The position numbers were made by a program, and so were the translations under genes. The notes under the pieces were generated by a model that saw only the letters and a list, made by a program, of their open reading frames with translations, did not search any database and had not been told where the DNA came from. Shown here piece by piece: positions 8,539 to 16,562 of a DNA stretch of 43,949 bases (the stretch's first letter is position 1; each line of letters starts with the position of its first letter). This DNA comes from Ruegeria sp. HKCCD8929. Lineage in GTDB: Bacteria; Pseudomonadota; Alphaproteobacteria; Rhodobacterales; Rhodobacteraceae. The stretch spans positions 1-43,949 of the forward strand of contig NZ_WPZY01000027.1 in the NCBI RefSeq assembly GCF_013031405.1, written 5' to 3'.

Positions 8539-9066
8539 CCTTGCTGCCTGATAGAAGCTCGGCACGGTTTGGCGGGCGATCAGTTGTTGGCAATGGTGCC
8601 AATACGACCACGTCAAATCGGAGACTGAGCTTTGCGGCCCCGAACTTCGCCGTGGTTGGGGGGCGGTTTTGGAATCGTTTCGGACCATTTCAACAACGCC
8701 GACTGTGCCAAAACTCATACGTTTCTGACGCAGCCCTTCATCCCAAGCCGCCATTAGCGCAGCCGCAGCGAAGGGATGCTCTGGAGACGGCGTCCAATGG
8801 CGGTCTTAAATGGCTGCTTCAGCGACCCGAGCTGCATTGCAGCACAAAGCTCACCACCCATGCGAGGTATTTGCAGAAACACTGGCTGCGTCAGAATAAG
8901 GCGGCAAGGGCCGTTTCCCGCTCAACTTAATCTACTGCATTTTCCGCGCTCAGTAGTCTGGGGATGTTCACTGCTCTGACGCAGCCAAGTTGCTACATTT
9001 CGGAACACAAATCAGACCTATGTGTCTCGCGACACAGAACTATCTGTCATCCCACAACGGTAAAAG
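8539..9066. other. Gene-poor spacer before tRNA-Arg
   Basis: 528 bp with no recognisable coding content; the 129-codon frame at 8541-8930 is compositionally odd and has no ribosome-binding site. It holds three copies of a 12-mer (separate entry) and a small hairpin TGTGTC-TCGC-GACACA (9021-9036). It probably represents decayed DNA at the edge of an island. Confidence 0.4.
8724..8986. repeat. Three identical 12-mers TCTGACGCAGCC (two direct, one inverted)
   Basis: TCTGACGCAGCC occurs at 8724-8735 and 8975-8986; its reverse complement GGCTGCGTCAGA is at 8884-8895. The flanks are unrelated. The inverted pairs resemble terminal repeats of small insertion remnants, or binding sites, in the gene-free zone next to tRNA-Arg. 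Confidence 0.45.
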
Positions 9067-9143
9067 TGGCGGACCGAGGAGGATTCGAACCCCCGACCCC
9101 TTGATTCGTAGTCAAGTACTCTATCCAGCTGAGCTATCGGTCC
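9067..9143 (-). tRNA. tRNA-Arg (anticodon ACG)
   Basis: 77 nt read on the minus strand. The 7-bp acceptor starts GGACCGA, the D-arm has AGCTCAGCTGGATAGAG, the anticodon stem CTTGA/TCAAG encloses CT-ACG-AA, the T-arm has GGTTCGAATCC, and the encoded 3' end is CCA. ACG (modified to ICG) reads CGN arginine codons. It separates the accessory region on the left from housekeeping genes on the right, and tRNA-Arg genes are common integration sites. I did not find a second copy of its 3' end in the window. Confidence 0.97.
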
Positions 9144-9206
9144 ACTTGGTGAGGGGCTATTTAGACCCAGCACCGGGGGGGCGCAACCCGAATCTTCAAA
9201 ATTCTC

Positions 9207-10592
9207 TCAAAAAGTCCCGTCGCCCCGCGGAAGCCTTATTTCAAAGGTGGTTCCCTCGGGTCCCGTGCTTTTCAGCAGCAGTTCTCCGCCGTGCCCCTTG
9301 ACCAATTCCGAGGAAATCGCCAGTCCCAGGCCGGAGCCGCCTTTGCGCACACCGCCCTGGAATGGCGTAAAGAGATTCTCCTGCGCTTTGGGCGGCAACC
9401 CCGGACCTGTGTCGTGGATTTCGATGCACCACTCCGTCTCATGTTCGCAGGCGCCGACGCTGATCGAGCCGGGTCTGTTGGCTGCCACCAAGGCCTGCCT
9501 TGCATTGCGGACGAGGTTCATGATCACCCGGAAAATCTGCTCGGGGTCGGCGCGCACGATCATGTCTTCGGGGACATCGTTGACAATTTCGACACAGGCA
9601 TCGGCGATCGCCAGTTGCTCGCTGGCCACCACATCCGCCGCAACATCGCGCAACCGCACCAGGGTCAGTGTGGGCGCAGGCTCTTCCGCCCGGCCAAACG
9701 CCAGAGTGCTTTCGCAGAGGGATACCGCGCGGGTGATGGAATTCACCAGTTTCGGGGCCATGCGGCTGACCAGAGGATCCTCGCTGGCTTCGATGCGGTC
9801 GGTGAAAAGCTGTGCCGACGTCAGGATGTTGCGCAGATCATGGCTCACCTTTGCCACGGCCCCGCCGAGTTGCGCGAGCCTTTCGCGTTGCTTTAGCGCC
9901 TGCGTCAGTTGGGTCTGAAGCATCTGCAAGGCTTCCTCGGCCTCCCGAAGCTCTGTCACACCCGCTTGCGGCTGGATGATGCCACGCGCGTCCTCAGGTG
10001 CTCGGGCATAGCGCTGCATGTAGCCCACAACGCCTTTGATCGGACGCACGAGGAAAGCGCGTACGGCCAGAAACAGAAAGAACGCGGTGATTATCGAGAT
10101 GACCAGAGACAGCAGCAGAATCCGCAGCCCGTAGTCGATCATCGCCATGCGCAGCGGGTTGCTGTCCATGGTGACCTCGATCAGCAACCCTGCATCGCGC
10201 ACCGGCTGTCCGATTACCCGGATGATCTCGTTCTCGGGCGTGAAGAACCGTTTTAGCGCGTGCCGGATCAGCATCCATGCTGAGGCCATGCGCAGATCGT
10301 AGGTATGCGTGACCTGATCCGGGATAGGAGAGGACAGCATCAACTGGCGCACCTCGTCGCGGCGCAGCACCACGTTATAGACGCCCGCATTCGACAGCAG
10401 CTCAGCCTCGAGATCATCGGCAAGCATGTCGTCGGCCAACAACGCCAGCGAGGCGATCTGTGCGCGTTCCAGCCGGTTCAGCAGGAAATCCTCGCGGAAC
10501 CGGGCAATGGACGGCACGAAGATCAGCACTTCGGCCAACATCACGAAGACCGTGGTCAGGATCAGAAAGCGGCCTGACAGCGAGTTCAGCAT
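9207..10592 (-). CDS. Membrane sensor histidine kinase
   Basis: 461 aa. There is a transmembrane helix near 8-28, a ~125-residue extracytoplasmic domain, and a second helix at ~155-180 (RILLLSLVISIITAFFLFLAV), followed by a HAMP linker (VRPIKGVVGYMQRY). The kinase core shows the phospho-acceptor His251 in VSHDLRN, an N box with NLVRNARQAL (359-368), a G1 box DTGPG (394-398) and a G2 box GGSGLGLAIS (418-427). It autophosphorylates and passes the phosphate to a response regulator, but none is encoded beside it, so this is an orphan kinase within the window. Its stop is 63 bp from tRNA-Arg. A 15-bp gap separates it from the upstream minus-strand oxidoreductase gene, so the three genes 12788 to 9207 may form one transcript. 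Confidence 0.95.
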   Translation of the reverse strand: MLNSLSGRFLILTTVFVMLAEVLIFVPSIARFREDFLLNRLERAQIASLALLADDMLADDLEAELLSNAGVYNVVLRRDEVRQLMLSSPIPDQVTHTYDLRMASAWMLIRHALKRFFTPENEIIRVIGQPVRDAGLLIEVTMDSNPLRMAMIDYGLRILLLSLVISIITAFFLFLAVRAFLVRPIKGVVGYMQRYARAPEDARGIIQPQAGVTELREAEEALQMLQTQLTQALKQRERLAQLGGAVAKVSHDLRNILTSAQLFTDRIEASEDPLVSRMAPKLVNSITRAVSLCESTLAFGRAEEPAPTLTLVRLRDVAADVVASEQLAIADACVEIVNDVPEDMIVRADPEQIFRVIMNLVRNARQALVAANRPGSISVGACEHETEWCIEIHDTGPGLPPKAQENLFTPFQGGVRKGGSGLGLAISSELVKGHGGELLLKSTGPEGTTFEIRLPRGDGTF

Positions 10593-10607
10593 ACGCTCCT
10601 CTTCCGG

Positions 10608-12026
10608 TCAGGGAATCCAGCGCTGGACGAACCTGACCACTCGTTTAACCATTTGATTCTCAAACAGCCTGGGCGAGAAATAGGCGCCCGCCACCCGTTT
10701 GTTAAGCTCTCCGATCGTCGGATAGGGTGATACCATCGCGGCAATCTGGCTCATCTTCAGGTTATTGGCCAGCGCCAGCGACCACAAGTTGATCAGTTCG
10801 CCGGCCTGATGGCCGACGATTGTGGCGCCAACGGGGCGCCCTTTGACCACCATTGCTTTGATGAAGCCCGTGGTTCTGCGCTCGGCAATGGCGCGGTCGT
10901 TGTGGTGATAGTCGAACCTTGCGATTTCCAGAGTTTCGCCATGCTGCTTGCGCGCATCGGCCTCGGTCAGGCCCACCTGCGCCAGTTCGGGATCAGTATA
11001 GGTGGCCCAGGGGATATGCGAGGTCTTTGCCTTGGATGGCAGCCCGAACAGGGCAGAGCGGATGACGATCCCGGCGTGATATCCAGCCACATGAGTGAAT
11101 TGCAGCCCACCCGCGACGTCGCCAATGGCATAGACGCGTCGATTGGTGGTGCGGAGAGACTCGTCCACTTTGATACCCGCCCGCGTGGTCTCGATGCCCG
11201 CGGCTTCGAGGTTCAAGCGGTCGATATTGGCCTTGCGCCCCACCGCCATGAGCAGGTGGGTGCCGGTGAAGGTTCGGCCATCCTGCGTCTCGACCTCGAT
11301 TTCCCCGGCCCGTCCTCCGATGCGCGACACCATTGCGTCCTCGGCGATCTCAACCCCTTCGGCGCGGAGCCCGTCCAGCACCACCGCGGCGGCTTCGGGA
11401 TCGTCCTTGCCCAGCGCTTTCAGCCCCTCGATCACGGTGACCTTGCAGCCCAGACGCACATGCGCCTGTGCCATCTCCATCCCGATGGGACCACCGCCAA
11501 TAATCAGCAGATGTTCCGGTTTGTACCGCAGGTCGAATATGGTTTCGTTCGTTTCGTACGGAACCTGATCCAGTCCCGGAATGGGCGGAACCAGCGGAGA
11601 GGAGCCGGTGGCGATCACCACCCGGCGGGCCGAGATCACGTGCTCGCCCGCCTGCACCTCGGTCGGCGACAAGAAGGTTCCGTATTCGCGGATGACCCGG
11701 ACGCCGAAGCCCTCGAACCGCTCCTGACTGTCCATCGGTTCGATCTGCGCGATCACTTCGCGCACGTGATCCTTGGCCGCCGCGTAGTCGATCTGAGGTT
11801 CAACGTCCGCCACGCCGAAGGGTGCAGCATCGGCCTGACCATGGGCCGCCTTGCCACTGGCGATCAGCGCCTTGGAGGGCACGCAGCCGAAGTTCAGGCA
11901 GTCGCCGCCCATCTTGTGGCCTTCCAGCAGGGTTACATCGGCCCCCATCTGGCTGGCGCCCGCAGCAACAGATAAGCCGCCGGACCCGGCCCCGATGACC
12001 AGGATGTCGGTCTTGATCTTCTGCAT
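10608..12026 (-). CDS. FAD-dependent pyridine nucleotide-disulfide oxidoreductase (MerA/Lpd-like)
   Basis: 472 aa. FAD site GAGSGG (12-17), redox-active disulfide in GGDCLNFGCVPSK (Cys43, Cys48), NAD(P) site GGGPIG (177-182), a second FAD motif YAIGDVAGG and a C-terminal dimerisation domain. Databases often label such proteins mercuric reductase. There is, however, no N-terminal heavy-metal domain and no C-terminal vicinal cysteine pair, both expected of MerA. The segment that in lipoamide dehydrogenase carries the catalytic HPT-x-x-E histidine reads YPTIGE instead. The physiological electron acceptor is therefore unknown. It follows the TVP38-family gene by 3 nt, so the two are one operon; such pairs are common in this bacterial group (family knowledge). 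Confidence 0.9.
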   Translation of the reverse strand: MQKIKTDILVIGAGSGGLSVAAGASQMGADVTLLEGHKMGGDCLNFGCVPSKALIASGKAAHGQADAAPFGVADVEPQIDYAAAKDHVREVIAQIEPMDSQERFEGFGVRVIREYGTFLSPTEVQAGEHVISARRVVIATGSSPLVPPIPGLDQVPYETNETIFDLRYKPEHLLIIGGGPIGMEMAQAHVRLGCKVTVIEGLKALGKDDPEAAAVVLDGLRAEGVEIAEDAMVSRIGGRAGEIEVETQDGRTFTGTHLLMAVGRKANIDRLNLEAAGIETTRAGIKVDESLRTTNRRVYAIGDVAGGLQFTHVAGYHAGIVIRSALFGLPSKAKTSHIPWATYTDPELAQVGLTEADARKQHGETLEIARFDYHHNDRAIAERRTTGFIKAMVVKGRPVGATIVGHQAGELINLWSLALANNLKMSQIAAMVSPYPTIGELNKRVAGAYFSPRLFENQMVKRVVRFVQRWIP

Positions 12027-12029
12027 GGG

Positions 12030-12788
12030 TCAGACCCCTTTGCGGCCGCGCACGGCCTTGATGACGATGGGCAACGCGGCCAATACGCAGAGGCCGATGA
12101 TGGGTCCGATTACGAAGGGCTCCCACAACAGCGAGACGTCGGGAGTTTCGCCCCGGTCAAACACGCCGCCCAGACCAACGCCGATCCAGGTATAGACGAT
12201 GGCCCCGGGAATGATGCCCAGCGCCGTAGTCAGCAGGAAGTTGCGGAACTTTACCCCCACCAGCGCCGGCACCAGATTGGCCACGAAGAACGGCACCGCA
12301 GGCACCAGCCGCAGCAGGAACAGCACGGAAATCTCGTTCTCGCGCAACCCGTCCTTGAGTTTCTTGACCGTCCCCTCTGACGCCTCCAGCCGCGCCGTCA
12401 GCGCCTGACCCAGCCCCCAGCGCGCCGCCAGAAAGATCGCCGAGGCGCCGATGGTGGCCGCCGTGACGTTGAACACGGTGCCCGCGAACAGCCCGAACAG
12501 GAACCCGCCGGTCATCGACGCCACTGCCGCTCCGGGCAGGGAAAAGGCAACGATCACGATGTAGAGCGCGACGAACGCCCCCGCCATCGCCCAGTAATTG
12601 GCATCGCGCCAAGCCAGCAGGGCCTCGCGGTTATCGCGCAGGGTCTCAAAGCTCAGGTAATCACGCAGGGTGAAATAGCCGATCATCGCAACGGCGAGGA
12701 TCACCATCAGGGGAATATGGCGCGCCAAACCGCGCCGGGGCATATGTGTCGTGTCGCTCATCGGCTTGTTCTGTGTATTTCGGGTCAT
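12030..12788 (-). CDS. TVP38/TMEM64 family (VTT domain) membrane protein
   Basis: 252 aa. I placed the start at ATG 12788 because GGAGGG sits 4-5 nt upstream; the upstream in-frame codons lack support. It has about six hydrophobic segments. The conserved VTT/SNARE-associated core is clear: SLPGAAVASMTGGFLFG, followed by an amphipathic linker and RLVPAVPFFVANLVPALVGV. Proteins of this family are inner-membrane proteins related to DedA and eukaryotic lipid scramblases; the bacterial substrate is not settled. The stop lies 3 nt before the disulfide-oxidoreductase gene, which suggests a shared role in membrane or redox homeostasis (inference). Confidence 0.92.
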   Translation of the reverse strand: MTRNTQNKPMSDTTHMPRRGLARHIPLMVILAVAMIGYFTLRDYLSFETLRDNREALLAWRDANYWAMAGAFVALYIVIVAFSLPGAAVASMTGGFLFGLFAGTVFNVTAATIGASAIFLAARWGLGQALTARLEASEGTVKKLKDGLRENEISVLFLLRLVPAVPFFVANLVPALVGVKFRNFLLTTALGIIPGAIVYTWIGVGLGGVFDRGETPDVSLLWEPFVIGPIIGLCVLAALPIVIKAVRGRKGV

Positions 12789-12961
12789 CTTGCCCTCCAA
12801 CATGCGCCGGGGTACGCCCAAGCAACAGGGACCTCACGGCGCCTTGAAGTCTGGCCGGAAAAACGTGAGCCATTTCGGTGACACGGCGGGATTCTGTAAC
12901 CTTTGTCCCGGGTGGGGGCATATTTTGTTGCAAAACCACCCCGAAACCTTGTTTGAGGGGT

Positions 12962-12990
12962 TTGACTTACCCCGCACTTGCCAGTAGAGG
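12962..12990 (+). promoter_or_regulatory. Putative sigma70-type promoter of rpmH-rnpA
   Basis: TTGACT at 12962-12967, a 17-bp spacer and TAGAGG at 12985-12990 lie about 70 bp before rpmH. The -35 is strong and the -10 is weak. Confidence 0.5.
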
Positions 12991-13059
12991 ACGGGCTTCG
13001 AACACACGGGCAGGCGAATCCGCGCCGCACCCCGACCGCCAAAGATTGGAGACGGAGCG

Positions 13060-13194
13060 ATGAAACGCACCTATCAGCCTTCGAACCTGGTTCGCAAACG
13101 CCGCCACGGTTTCCGCGCGCGCATGGCCACCAAGGCCGGCCGCAAGATCCTGAACGCCCGCCGCGCCCGCGGCCGCAAGTCGCTGAGCGCGTAA
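13060..13194 (+). CDS. rpmH: 50S ribosomal protein L34
   Basis: 44 aa, beginning [19 protein letters not shown] and ending in the Arg/Lys-rich GRKSLSA tail, an unmistakable bacterial L34. GGAG lies 4-5 nt before the ATG at 13060. L34 is a small basic protein of the large ribosomal subunit. It heads the conserved rpmH-rnpA pair; rnpA starts 29 nt after its stop. Confidence 0.98.
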
Positions 13195-13223
13195 GCCGCC
13201 TCACCGACCCAGGTCTGACGAAC

Positions 13224-13640
13224 ATGACGCCGCCGGAGGCCCCTGAGGATGGTACCAACCAGCCCGGGGAAACGCCCCCGGCGGCGTCCGTTTGCGCGCC
13301 TGTCTCTTTGACGGTGCTGCAAAAGCGTGCGGATTTTCTGAAAGCCGCGCGGGCCCGGCGTCAGGGAACCGCCTCGATGATGGTGCAGGCCCGCAGGCGT
13401 GCACCGGACGAGGCCGAGGGTATCCGCGTTGGTTTCACCTGTTCCAAGAAGGTTGGCAACGCCGTCTCTCGTAATCGTGCCAAACGCCGCCTGCGCGAGG
13501 CCGCCCGGGCGGTTCTGCCCCAACAGGGACGTGATGGCTGGGATTATGTGCTGATCGGCAGAAAGGCCGAGACAGCCGAGCGGCCGTTTCCCTTGCTGCT
13601 CAAGGACCTTGAGGGCGCCTTGCGCAAGCTCCATAGGTGA
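13224..13640 (+). CDS. rnpA: Ribonuclease P protein component
   Basis: 138 aa. It is the protein subunit that assists the RNase P RNA in maturing tRNA 5' ends. The core fold starts near residue 30 (LQKRADFLKA), continues with VGFTCSKKVGNAV, and has the signature basic helix RNRAKRRLREAAR from residue 83 on. The ~28-residue Pro-rich N-terminal extension is an add-on to the ~115-aa core. ATG 13224 is the first plausible start after the rpmH stop. In most bacteria yidD and yidC follow rnpA; here a catabolic cluster follows instead. Confidence 0.95.
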   Translation: MTPPEAPEDGTNQPGETPPAASVCAPVSLTVLQKRADFLKAARARRQGTASMMVQARRRAPDEAEGIRVGFTCSKKVGNAVSRNRAKRRLREAARAVLPQQGRDGWDYVLIGRKAETAERPFPLLLKDLEGALRKLHR

Positions 13641-13936
13641 GGCGTTGGGATGTCGGCTGGGAAAGCCGAGGCAATAAAAGCATCAAACCGGTTGCATTGA
13701 CGGCAGTGGTCAATGAAGCGCAGGGCTGCGCTCTGAGCTTCGAAACCGTTGTTCCCTCGACAACTAATTCGATCGACTCGCTGCGAGTGTGGGCGGTCTG
13801 GCACAAAGCTCTTTGCGCAGAGCCATCACAGTATCAGGCCTGAGGTGGCAAGAACGTAGCCGGCAATCGCCCGGTCCTCCGAAGGCCCTTCAGCTTCCAG
13901 TGCTAAATCTGTGCTCACGTATTTTTTCTTGCACAA
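13641..13936. other. Spacer between rnpA and the catabolic cluster
   Basis: About 300 bp without a credible gene. A short hairpin TCGGCT-GGGAA-AGCCGA (around 13653-13669) follows rnpA without a T-tract. On the minus strand, the frame ending near 13826 closes with a protein-like stretch (ALEAEGPSEDRAIAGYVLA). This could be the last ~25 residues of a gene truncated when the cluster inserted; I cannot name it. Confidence 0.35.
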
Positions 13937-13972
13937 TTTGGAACGATCCAGTAATCGTTTGGAACGATCTAA
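13937..13972. promoter_or_regulatory. Tandem LacI-type operators upstream of the catabolic cluster
   Basis: TTTGGAACGATC occurs twice, at 13937-13948 and 13958-13969, exactly 21 bp apart. Each extends into an imperfect palindrome with a central CG (TTGGAACGATCCAG, TTGGAACGATCTAA), the geometry of LacI/GalR-family operators. They overlap a possible promoter (TTGCAC 13929-13934, TAATCG 13952-13957) and sit ~20-50 bp before the first gene. The likely binder is the LacI-family protein encoded last in the cluster (28466-29476), giving substrate-relieved repression (inference). Confidence 0.65.
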
Positions 13973-13987
13973 ATTTGAGGGCGACTC

Positions 13988-14989
13988 ATGAGATGGGTTT
14001 TTGTTGGTGCCAGCACCATCGCGGCGCAATACATGATTGGGGCAGTCAGGTCGCAGGCGGGACACGATGTCTCCTGGATAGTCAGCGGCTCTGAGGCACG
14101 CGTCGGAGAATGGGCAAAGTCCCATGAGATTCCTGACGCCACGACAGATTTGGCCAAGGCTTTGGCAGATAACGACGCATCAGCCGTTTACATCTCCTCC
14201 ACCAATGAAAAACACCATGCGCAGGCAATGGCCGCGATCGAGGCGGGCAAACACGTCCTGTGTGAAAAACCTCTGGCGATGAGCCTCAGAGACGCTATCG
14301 AAATGACCGGCGCCGCTCGCAATGCAGGCGTTGTTTTTGCCACCAATCACCATCTGCGGTGCTCGGGGTCGCATCGCAAGATACGTGAACTGATTGCTCA
14401 AGGTCGGATCGGTCAGGTCCTGTCGTTGAGGATTTTTCACGCCGTTCACCTTCCGCAACATTTACAGGGATGGCGGATCAACGATGCCTCCGCTGGCGGT
14501 GGCGTGATCCCGGACATCACGGTTCACGATGCGGACGTCGCCCGCTTTCTGCTGGGGGAGGACCCGGTGGACGTCGTTGCGCAGATGGCGACGTCGGGCA
14601 TGGGGGATGGCGTCGAGGACTCGGCGATGTCGGCTTGGATGATGCCTTCGGGCGCCATGGTCATGTCGCATGAGAGTTTCACCCATCCTTTTGCGGGCAG
14701 CGGGCTGGAAGTGCACGGCAGCGAGGGTTCAATCTTCGCGCGCGGTGTCATGACGCAGGAACCCCTCGGGGAAATCGAGATTGTGACCGCCGAGGGACGC
14801 GAGCCTGTTTTGTACTCTTCCCACCCGTTGTACGAGCAGGGGGTGGCAGATTTCGTCGATGCAGTCGCTGGGCAAGGCCGACCCGCTGCCGATGGAATTG
14901 ATGGGATCAAGTCGCTGGCCGTCGCGCATGCCGTCCGGGAAGCCGCCCAATCCGGAACGCGTGTGACAATCGACTACGGGGGCTTTTAG
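13988..14989 (+). CDS. Gfo/Idh/MocA-family NAD(P)-dependent oxidoreductase
   Basis: 333 aa. The N-terminal Rossmann domain starts at residue 3 (WVFVGAST). The family's catalytic Lys lies in CEKPLA (Glu93-Lys94-Pro95), and the second active-site element is D-x3-H-x2-D (Asp176, His180, Asp183). The family oxidises a hydroxyl of sugars, cyclitols or their derivatives. It is the first gene behind the two LacI-type operators and lies 1 nt before the CoA-transferase gene. The substrate cannot be deduced, but inositol- or glycoside-type substrates are typical. Its separation from the second domain block (GMC and SDR enzymes) suggests that it catalyses one of several successive oxidations in the same pathway. 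Confidence 0.92.
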   Translation: MRWVFVGASTIAAQYMIGAVRSQAGHDVSWIVSGSEARVGEWAKSHEIPDATTDLAKALADNDASAVYISSTNEKHHAQAMAAIEAGKHVLCEKPLAMSLRDAIEMTGAARNAGVVFATNHHLRCSGSHRKIRELIAQGRIGQVLSLRIFHAVHLPQHLQGWRINDASAGGGVIPDITVHDADVARFLLGEDPVDVVAQMATSGMGDGVEDSAMSAWMMPSGAMVMSHESFTHPFAGSGLEVHGSEGSIFARGVMTQEPLGEIEIVTAEGREPVLYSSHPLYEQGVADFVDAVAGQGRPAADGIDGIKSLAVAHAVREAAQSGTRVTIDYGGF

Positions 14990-14990
14990 C

Positions 14991-16562
14991 ATGAGCAAAG
15001 TCGTCTCTGCTGCCGATTCCGCCGCGCGAATTCCCGATGATGCAGTTCTGACCGTCTCGTCATCCTCATCCCTGGGGTGCCCTGATCTTGTACTCAGAGC
15101 CATTGGCGAGCGTTTCGATGCAGAGGCGCATCCGCGCAACATAACCTCACTTCACCCCATCGCGGCCGGTGACATGTATGGCGTCAAGGGAATGGATCAC
15201 CTTGCCAAGGACGGTCTTCTGGCCCGGGTTCTGGCCGGGTCCTATCCCTCGGGCCCGTCCAGTTTTGAGATGCCCGAGATCTGGAAGATGATCGTTGAGG
15301 ATCGGGTCGCCGCATACAATGTGCCGTCGGGCATCCTGTTTGATATGCACCGCGAAGCCGCGGCACGTCGCCCGGGCGTGCTTACAAAGATCGGGCTCGA
15401 GACCTTCGTTGATCCTATCCGCGAAGGCTGCGCGATGAACGATCAAGGCGCGGCGGCGCCCATTGTGTCTCGCGTCGAGTTTGCGGGCGATACCTGGCTT
15501 CACTTTCCGAACGTGGTGCCAAATGTCTGCATCTTGAGGGCAACCACCGCAGATGAACGCGGGAATCTGACCTATGAGCATGAAGGGGCCTATTTGGGCG
15601 GTCTGGAGCAGGCGATTTGCGTGCGCAATCACGGTGGTCTGGTTATCGCTCAGGTCGAACGGGTAACTGCTGCGGGTAGCTTACGCCCCCATGACGTGCG
15701 TGTGCCGGGCCATCTCGTTGATCTGGTCGTGGTTGACCCCGACCAGAAGCAAACCTGTGAAACTCCTTACGATCCGGCGATCTCGGGGCAGGTCATGCGG
15801 CCCTGGGACAGCTTTGCCCTCACTGAGCACAGCGTTGAAAAGGTGATTGCCCGCCGGGCCGCACAAGAATTGCGGGTCGGTATGACCGCCAATCTTGGCT
15901 TTGGCATAAGTGCCATGGTGCCGCGCATCCTTCTGGAGGAGGGGCATCCCGAAGCGGTGACATGGGCCATCGAACAGGGTGCCGTTGGCGGAGTGCCTCT
16001 GACCGGTTTCGCCTTTGGCTGCGCATCCAACGCCGATGCGTTTGTCCCTTCGCCGCAGCAATTCATCTATTTCCAAGGCGCAGGTTTCGACATGTCGTTT
16101 CTGTCGTTCCTCGAGGTCGACGTGGAGGGCAACGTAAATGTCTCAAAACTTGGCAAGAAACCGTATCTCACCGCAGGCTGTGGCGGGTTTGTCGATATCA
16201 CTGCGCAGGCCCGCCACATCGTCTTTTCGGGCCTGTTCGAGGCCGGGGCCCGGATTGATCTGAGCAATGACGGTGTAAAGGTGCTTGAGCGCGGTCGTTT
16301 CACAAAAATGGTTGAGACGGTTGAGCATGTGACCTTTGCGGGTCGGCGTGCCCGTGAGCAGGGCCAGAACGTTTTGTACATAACTGAACGATGCGTGATC
16401 CGCTTGACCGAGAATGGGCTGGTTGCGACCGAGATCATGCCCGGCATCGATGCGCAGGCCGACATCGTCGCCGCCTCGGACGGGCGGGTGACCATAGCCG
16501 AAAACGCGACGCTCATGCCTAAGACCCTTCTTTCAGAAGGGCCCGTGGGGCTTGCGCTATGA
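14991..16562 (+). CDS. Acyl-CoA:carboxylate CoA-transferase (fused family I type)
   Basis: 523 aa, the length of single-chain propionate/acetoacetate-type CoA-transferases (YdiF-like), with the alpha-like half first and the beta-like half from ~275. The candidate catalytic glutamate, which carries the CoA thioester intermediate, is Glu328 in WAIEQGAVGG. Gly-rich CoA-site segments (NLGFGIS, GCGGFVDIT) are also present. It transfers CoA from a donor such as acetyl- or succinyl-CoA to a carboxylic acid. Its stop overlaps the enoyl-CoA hydratase start (ATGA), which indicates that the activated acid feeds that enzyme. Such a gene is unexpected in a plain sugar operon and suggests that the pathway ends in a short organic acid (inference). 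Confidence 0.92.
   Translation: MSKVVSAADSAARIPDDAVLTVSSSSSLGCPDLVLRAIGERFDAEAHPRNITSLHPIAAGDMYGVKGMDHLAKDGLLARVLAGSYPSGPSSFEMPEIWKMIVEDRVAAYNVPSGILFDMHREAAARRPGVLTKIGLETFVDPIREGCAMNDQGAAAPIVSRVEFAGDTWLHFPNVVPNVCILRATTADERGNLTYEHEGAYLGGLEQAICVRNHGGLVIAQVERVTAAGSLRPHDVRVPGHLVDLVVVDPDQKQTCETPYDPAISGQVMRPWDSFALTEHSVEKVIARRAAQELRVGMTANLGFGISAMVPRILLEEGHPEAVTWAIEQGAVGGVPLTGFAFGCASNADAFVPSPQQFIYFQGAGFDMSFLSFLEVDVEGNVNVSKLGKKPYLTAGCGGFVDITAQARHIVFSGLFEAGARIDLSNDGVKVLERGRFTKMVETVEHVTFAGRRAREQGQNVLYITERCVIRLTENGLVATEIMPGIDAQADIVAASDGRVTIAENATLMPKTLLSEGPVGLAL

Noticed and set aside
8541..8930. 129-codon plus-strand ORF after the unknown module
   Set aside because: No ribosome-binding site, no recognisable pattern, and a composition like non-coding DNA containing the repeated 12-mer.
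10608..12026. Mercury-resistance operon
   Set aside because: No merR, merT or merP nearby and MerA hallmarks are missing; a resistance role is not supported.
12978..13223. 220-residue version of RnpA starting before rpmH
   Set aside because: It would run through rpmH in another frame; the normal start after rpmH gives a typical RnpA.
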